Shown: positions 22,747-25,263 of the stretch, piece after piece | Numbering within the stretch: position 1 is the stretch's first letter | Layout: every line of letters starts with the position of its first letter | The notes under the pieces: generated by a model | Database searches by the model: none | Told to the model about the DNA's origin: nothing | What the model saw: the letters and a program-made list of their open reading frames with translations, nothing else | Assembly (NCBI GenBank): GCA_043764895.1 | Contig: JAYUJY010000129.1 | Location: 1 to 25,263 of the forward strand | Origin: JAAFJU01 sp043764895 | GTDB taxonomy: Bacteria; Cyanobacteriota; Cyanobacteriia; Leptolyngbyales; Leptolyngbyaceae | Length of the DNA stretch: 25,263 nt | Reading direction: 5' to 3' | Translations under genes and position numbers: made by a program

Positions 22747-23466
22747 ATGTTGATTCGATCGCACCTCCAAATTCCTCATCCGACTCAGCCCATTAACAGC
22801 TATTGGGTCACGCCTAAGAATCCTGTTGCGGTCATTATCGTGATTCACGAAGTCTTTGGAATAAATGACTGGCTCAAATCGGTGTGCGACAAGCTTGCTT
22901 ATGAAGGCTATGCGGCGATCGCACCCAATATGGTCCAACGAACGGCACCGGAACTTAGTCTCGATTACAGCGATGAATCCCTAGCGTTGGGACGGTGGCA
23001 TAAAGATCAGATGACGATGGCGGGGATTGAGGCGGACTATCGATCGGTCATTAGCTATTTACGATCGTTAGGATTTAAAAAAATCGGTAATCTCGGATTT
23101 TGCTTTGGCGGACACATTGCGTTTCTCGGGGCAATGCAGCCTGCAATTTTGGCGACGGACGTGTTTTATGGCAGCGGGATTGGGCTATTGATGCCCGGAT
23201 GGGACGAAGTGACGATGGAGCGATCATCTGAGATTCAAGGCCGCATTAATTTGCACTATGGCACCCAGGATCCACTGATTTCCAACGAGCAAGCGGATCA
23301 AGTCGAAGTGGCCTTAAAACAGTCGGGCGTCAGGCATCAAGTGTACCGATATACGGCAGGACATGGGTTTTTCTGTGAGGCACGATCGAGTTTTGACTCT
23401 AGCGCGGCGAGTTTAGCTTGGGAGCGAATGAAAGAGGGGTTTGCGATCGGCCTTGGGCGCGATTAA
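22747..23466 (+). CDS. Dienelactone hydrolase family protein
   Basis: This 239-residue alpha/beta hydrolase has the dienelactone-hydrolase triad: Cys119 in GFCFGGH, Asp175 in GTQDPLI and His206 in AGHGFFCEARSSFD, plus Glu35 in the IHEVFGINDW block that in true dienelactone hydrolases helps activate the cysteine. The enzyme should be a soluble cysteine-nucleophile hydrolase of lactone- or ester-like compounds; in cyanobacteria the natural substrate is not established. The C-terminal half after Cys matches family order. It is divergent from the GntR regulator, which is the natural candidate for its control, and converges with the metallophosphoesterase. Confidence 0.87.
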   Translation: MLIRSHLQIPHPTQPINSYWVTPKNPVAVIIVIHEVFGINDWLKSVCDKLAYEGYAAIAPNMVQRTAPELSLDYSDESLALGRWHKDQMTMAGIEADYRSVISYLRSLGFKKIGNLGFCFGGHIAFLGAMQPAILATDVFYGSGIGLLMPGWDEVTMERSSEIQGRINLHYGTQDPLISNEQADQVEVALKQSGVRHQVYRYTAGHGFFCEARSSFDSSAASLAWERMKEGFAIGLGRD

Positions 23467-23548
23467 GACGGTTTCTGTACAAGCTTGGAATGACTTATCT
23501 GAATGATCTATGCGGCGATCGGATCCCAGCGCTTCAAATCTTCTTCGT

Positions 23549-23634
23549 TGGGTCTGGGGCACGGCGAGCCATGCCCCTACAGATCTATCTTTCAGGAAAA
23601 TGTAGGGACATGGCTATGACGTGTCCTAAACCCG
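23549..23634. repeat. Dispersed palindromic repeat, copy B
   Basis: Arms GGGCACGGCGAGCCATGCCC plus CTACA and TGTAGGGACATGGC plus TATGACGTGTCC fold back over a roughly 19 bp centre. It shares the core CCCCTACA...TGTAGGGACATGGCT with copy A at 2811-2891. It lies between two convergent genes, where it could also act as a transcription stop. Confidence 0.78.
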
Positions 23635-23655
23635 ACTGAGAAAACTTGGGTCTTT

Positions 23656-24789
23656 TCACAGATAGCTTGCGGCCATTTTCCGGGTACGATGGCGCGATCG
23701 GCCCTCTCCGAGGGGGAGAAGCGCTCGGTTATCAATAGGGGTCGTGGTTCCAAAAGACTCGAAGTAATTACGGGCCGCCTCTGGAAAATGTGCAAAGTCA
23801 AACAGCGCATCCCCGTCTGCCACCGCCGTCCAAAAATAGCGCAGGCTTGGAACTAACGCTTCAGCTTCGGCTTGAGGAAGCGACAACGGCTCCTGCATCA
23901 GAAGTTGCAGCATGTACGCCTGACCTCGATCGCCCATCAGTTCACGGGTTTGCTCGGCGAGATTATCCCAGCCCGGAACCGATTCAACCCGGTGAGATTC
24001 CATTTGGAGCCATTGACGACCATGACGATCGCCTTGGTACTGGAAGATGCGGTAGGGATGAGGGTAGCTAATTAGTGACCCAGTGGTGATGTCGTAGATG
24101 CCGTCTTGGTAAGCCACATCTTGAATATGCAAGTGCCCCGTGAAGACCAGATTGACCTTGTGTGCCCGTAGGATGCGTAGTAATTCAGGCGCATTTTCCA
24201 GCATGTAGCGTTGGCCAAGTATCTGGGTGGACTGGTTGGGGATGTGGTCCAAGACATTGTGATGAATCATGACCATGATGACCTCTTCTTGAGCCTTGGC
24301 CAGGGTTTCACGGAGCCACTCCATCTGCTCATCGTCCATGCGACCGATTTGCTTGCCGCCTTCATCAAAGGTGTTGGAGTTTAGACCGATGAGCCGGACG
24401 CCGGGGAGAATCGGCTGACTATAGTAAGGACGACTGGGATCCTCATAGCCAAACATGCGATAAAAGTGCGGAAACTCGTGAGGGGCGATCGATTGGTCGT
24501 TTTTTTCCAGGACTGGAATGTCGTGGTTTCCAGGAATCACATAGACCGGATACGGAAGCTGAGCAAACCTGTCGGCAATCCAGGCATGATTCGCAGGTTC
24601 TCCGTGCTGAGTTAAGTCGCCTGGAACCAGCAAAAAGTCGAGGTTTTCGGATTGGAGTCGATTAAGCGTGACTTCTAATGCTGGAATGCCAACTTCCACT
24701 AAGTGGGTCTGATTCGGATGCTTCCATACGGTTTCTGGAAGCGCAACATGAAGATCACTAACAACGGCGAAACGGAAGTTCAGGGTCAT
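23656..24789 (-). CDS. Calcineurin-like metallophosphoesterase
   Basis: The 377-residue protein shows the dinuclear-metal motifs in order: SDLH (Asp12, His14), GDLTQHGEP (Asp58), GNHD (Asn88-Asp90), MIHHN and GHLH near the middle. The spacing and the IPGNHDIPV context fit class III cyclic-nucleotide phosphodiesterase/Icc-type enzymes, so cAMP or another phosphodiester is a plausible substrate, but I cannot choose. After the catalytic core (about 1-265) is an extra C-terminal region of about 110 residues with RELMGDRGQAYMLQLLMQEP and YFWTAVADGDALFDF, predicted helical and of unknown use. No signal peptide is present. Confidence 0.88.
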   Translation of the reverse strand: MTLNFRFAVVSDLHVALPETVWKHPNQTHLVEVGIPALEVTLNRLQSENLDFLLVPGDLTQHGEPANHAWIADRFAQLPYPVYVIPGNHDIPVLEKNDQSIAPHEFPHFYRMFGYEDPSRPYYSQPILPGVRLIGLNSNTFDEGGKQIGRMDDEQMEWLRETLAKAQEEVIMVMIHHNVLDHIPNQSTQILGQRYMLENAPELLRILRAHKVNLVFTGHLHIQDVAYQDGIYDITTGSLISYPHPYRIFQYQGDRHGRQWLQMESHRVESVPGWDNLAEQTRELMGDRGQAYMLQLLMQEPLSLPQAEAEALVPSLRYFWTAVADGDALFDFAHFPEAARNYFESFGTTTPIDNRALLPLGEGRSRHRTRKMAASYL

Positions 24790-25092
24790 AGGACGGAGTG
24801 TGCAAAGAGGTGAGGAAGCAAAGGCGTAGCGTGTATTCTGAGGAGTGCTGACTAAGGAGTACTAAGAAATTGGTGATGCCCTCAAACCGAACCGTTTACC
24901 TAAACGTTTCATATCACTAAGGTAAGTGGCAGAGGACATCAGTGACAACGCCCAGAAGTGGTAAGTTAGACTCCGTATTTACCGACCTCAGAGGTATCCG
25001 GCCTATCTCTAAGGTCGTACGTGCAATCCATTCCCGATCGGGTATCGTCCATTGTTCTACTCTGTTCTTATTTGGAAAACCCCAGTATTTTT
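24790..25092. other. Intergenic region with two inverted repeats upstream of trmB
   Basis: No gene is visible in this 303 bp region between divergent genes. CGTTTACCTAAACG (24893-24906) is a 14 bp inverted repeat of operator type. CGACCTCAGAG (24983-24993) and CTCTAAGGTCG (25007-25017) form an 11 bp stem with one mismatch over a 13-nt loop; lacking a U-run, it is more likely a leader structure than a terminator. Promoter boxes for either gene could not be placed securely. Confidence 0.45.
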
Positions 25093-25263
25093 ATGGCAAT
25101 TTTGCGCGTTCGTGAGCATGTTAACCCCCTGTCCTCTAAGTATCAAACTCCACCCGCTATTCCCGATTGGGATACTCTTTACGCCCATCCGGAGTTGCCG
25201 TTGCATCTTGATATTGGGTGCGCGCGTGGACGGTTTGTTCTTCAGCTTGCGCAGATTGAACCG
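25093..25263 (+). CDS. trmB: tRNA (guanine-N7-)-methyltransferase, 5' part only
   Basis: TrmB methylates G46 of tRNA with S-adenosylmethionine. The 57 codons present read MAILRVREHVNPLSSKYQTP at the start and then the SAM-binding HLDIGCARGRFVLQLA, both matching cyanobacterial TrmB. The gene runs off the end of the window in frame. There is no clear ribosome-binding site before the ATG; the alignment of MAILRVREHVNP with homologs supports this start. Confidence 0.87.
   Translation, partial: MAILRVREHVNPLSSKYQTPPAIPDWDTLYAHPELPLHLDIGCARGRFVLQLAQIEP

Overview
The window looks like chromosomal DNA from a cyanobacterium. GCGATCGC (HIP1) octamers recur, for example at 7571, 8062 and 22511, and shorter CGATCG cores are very dense. 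Several proteins are cyanobacterial types: a DevB-like membrane fusion protein, a Tab2-like protein, a PEP-CTERM surface protein, a group 2-type sigma factor, and ribosomal protein S2 with a long Ala/Glu/Asp-rich tail. Base composition is near-balanced. Nothing proves heterocyst formation, so a unicellular or non-heterocystous filamentous lineage is equally possible.

Layout. 72-2781 is an accessory-looking stretch: a RelE/ParE-type toxin-antitoxin pair, a TMEM43-family membrane protein, and directly behind its stop a decayed papain-family (C1) peptidase that has lost its cysteine half and carries a frameshift before a glutamate-rich tail. 2782-5929 holds a palindromic dispersed repeat, a small PD-(D/E)xK nuclease-like protein and three separate catabolic-type enzymes: a short-chain dehydrogenase, a serine esterase and a class I glutamine amidotransferase. 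6109-8248 is a two-gene + strand unit (YaaW family, O-antigen-ligase-like). 8418-10086 is the rpsB-tsf translation operon on the - strand. 10378-13779 is a - strand envelope region: a PEP-CTERM protein, a family 2 glycosyltransferase and a DevB/HlyD adaptor.

13997-18480 is a + strand regulatory and polyphosphate region: a small protein translationally coupled to polyphosphate kinase, then a sigma factor, then a single-domain response regulator. 18578-21388 (- strand) has a secreted protein, then mtnP, a half-length Tab2-like protein and a HAD phosphatase, the last three closely spaced. A GntR regulator (21604-22590) is divergent from a dienelactone-hydrolase-family enzyme (22747-23466). A metallophosphoesterase follows, and the window ends inside trmB.

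Functional links I can support are: rpsB with tsf (translation), the small protein with ppk (ATGA overlap), the DevB-like adaptor with the glycosyltransferase (21 bp gap), the toxin with its antitoxin (4 bp overlap), and the divergent GntR/hydrolase pair. No CRISPR array, intact transposase, tRNA or rRNA was seen. The most unusual items are the peptidase remnant with its homopurine acidic tail, the half-length Tab2 protein, the adaptor without its ABC partners, and an abrupt strand-composition switch near 5.0-5.5 kb that gene direction does not explain. I did not find a convincing wholly new multi-gene system.
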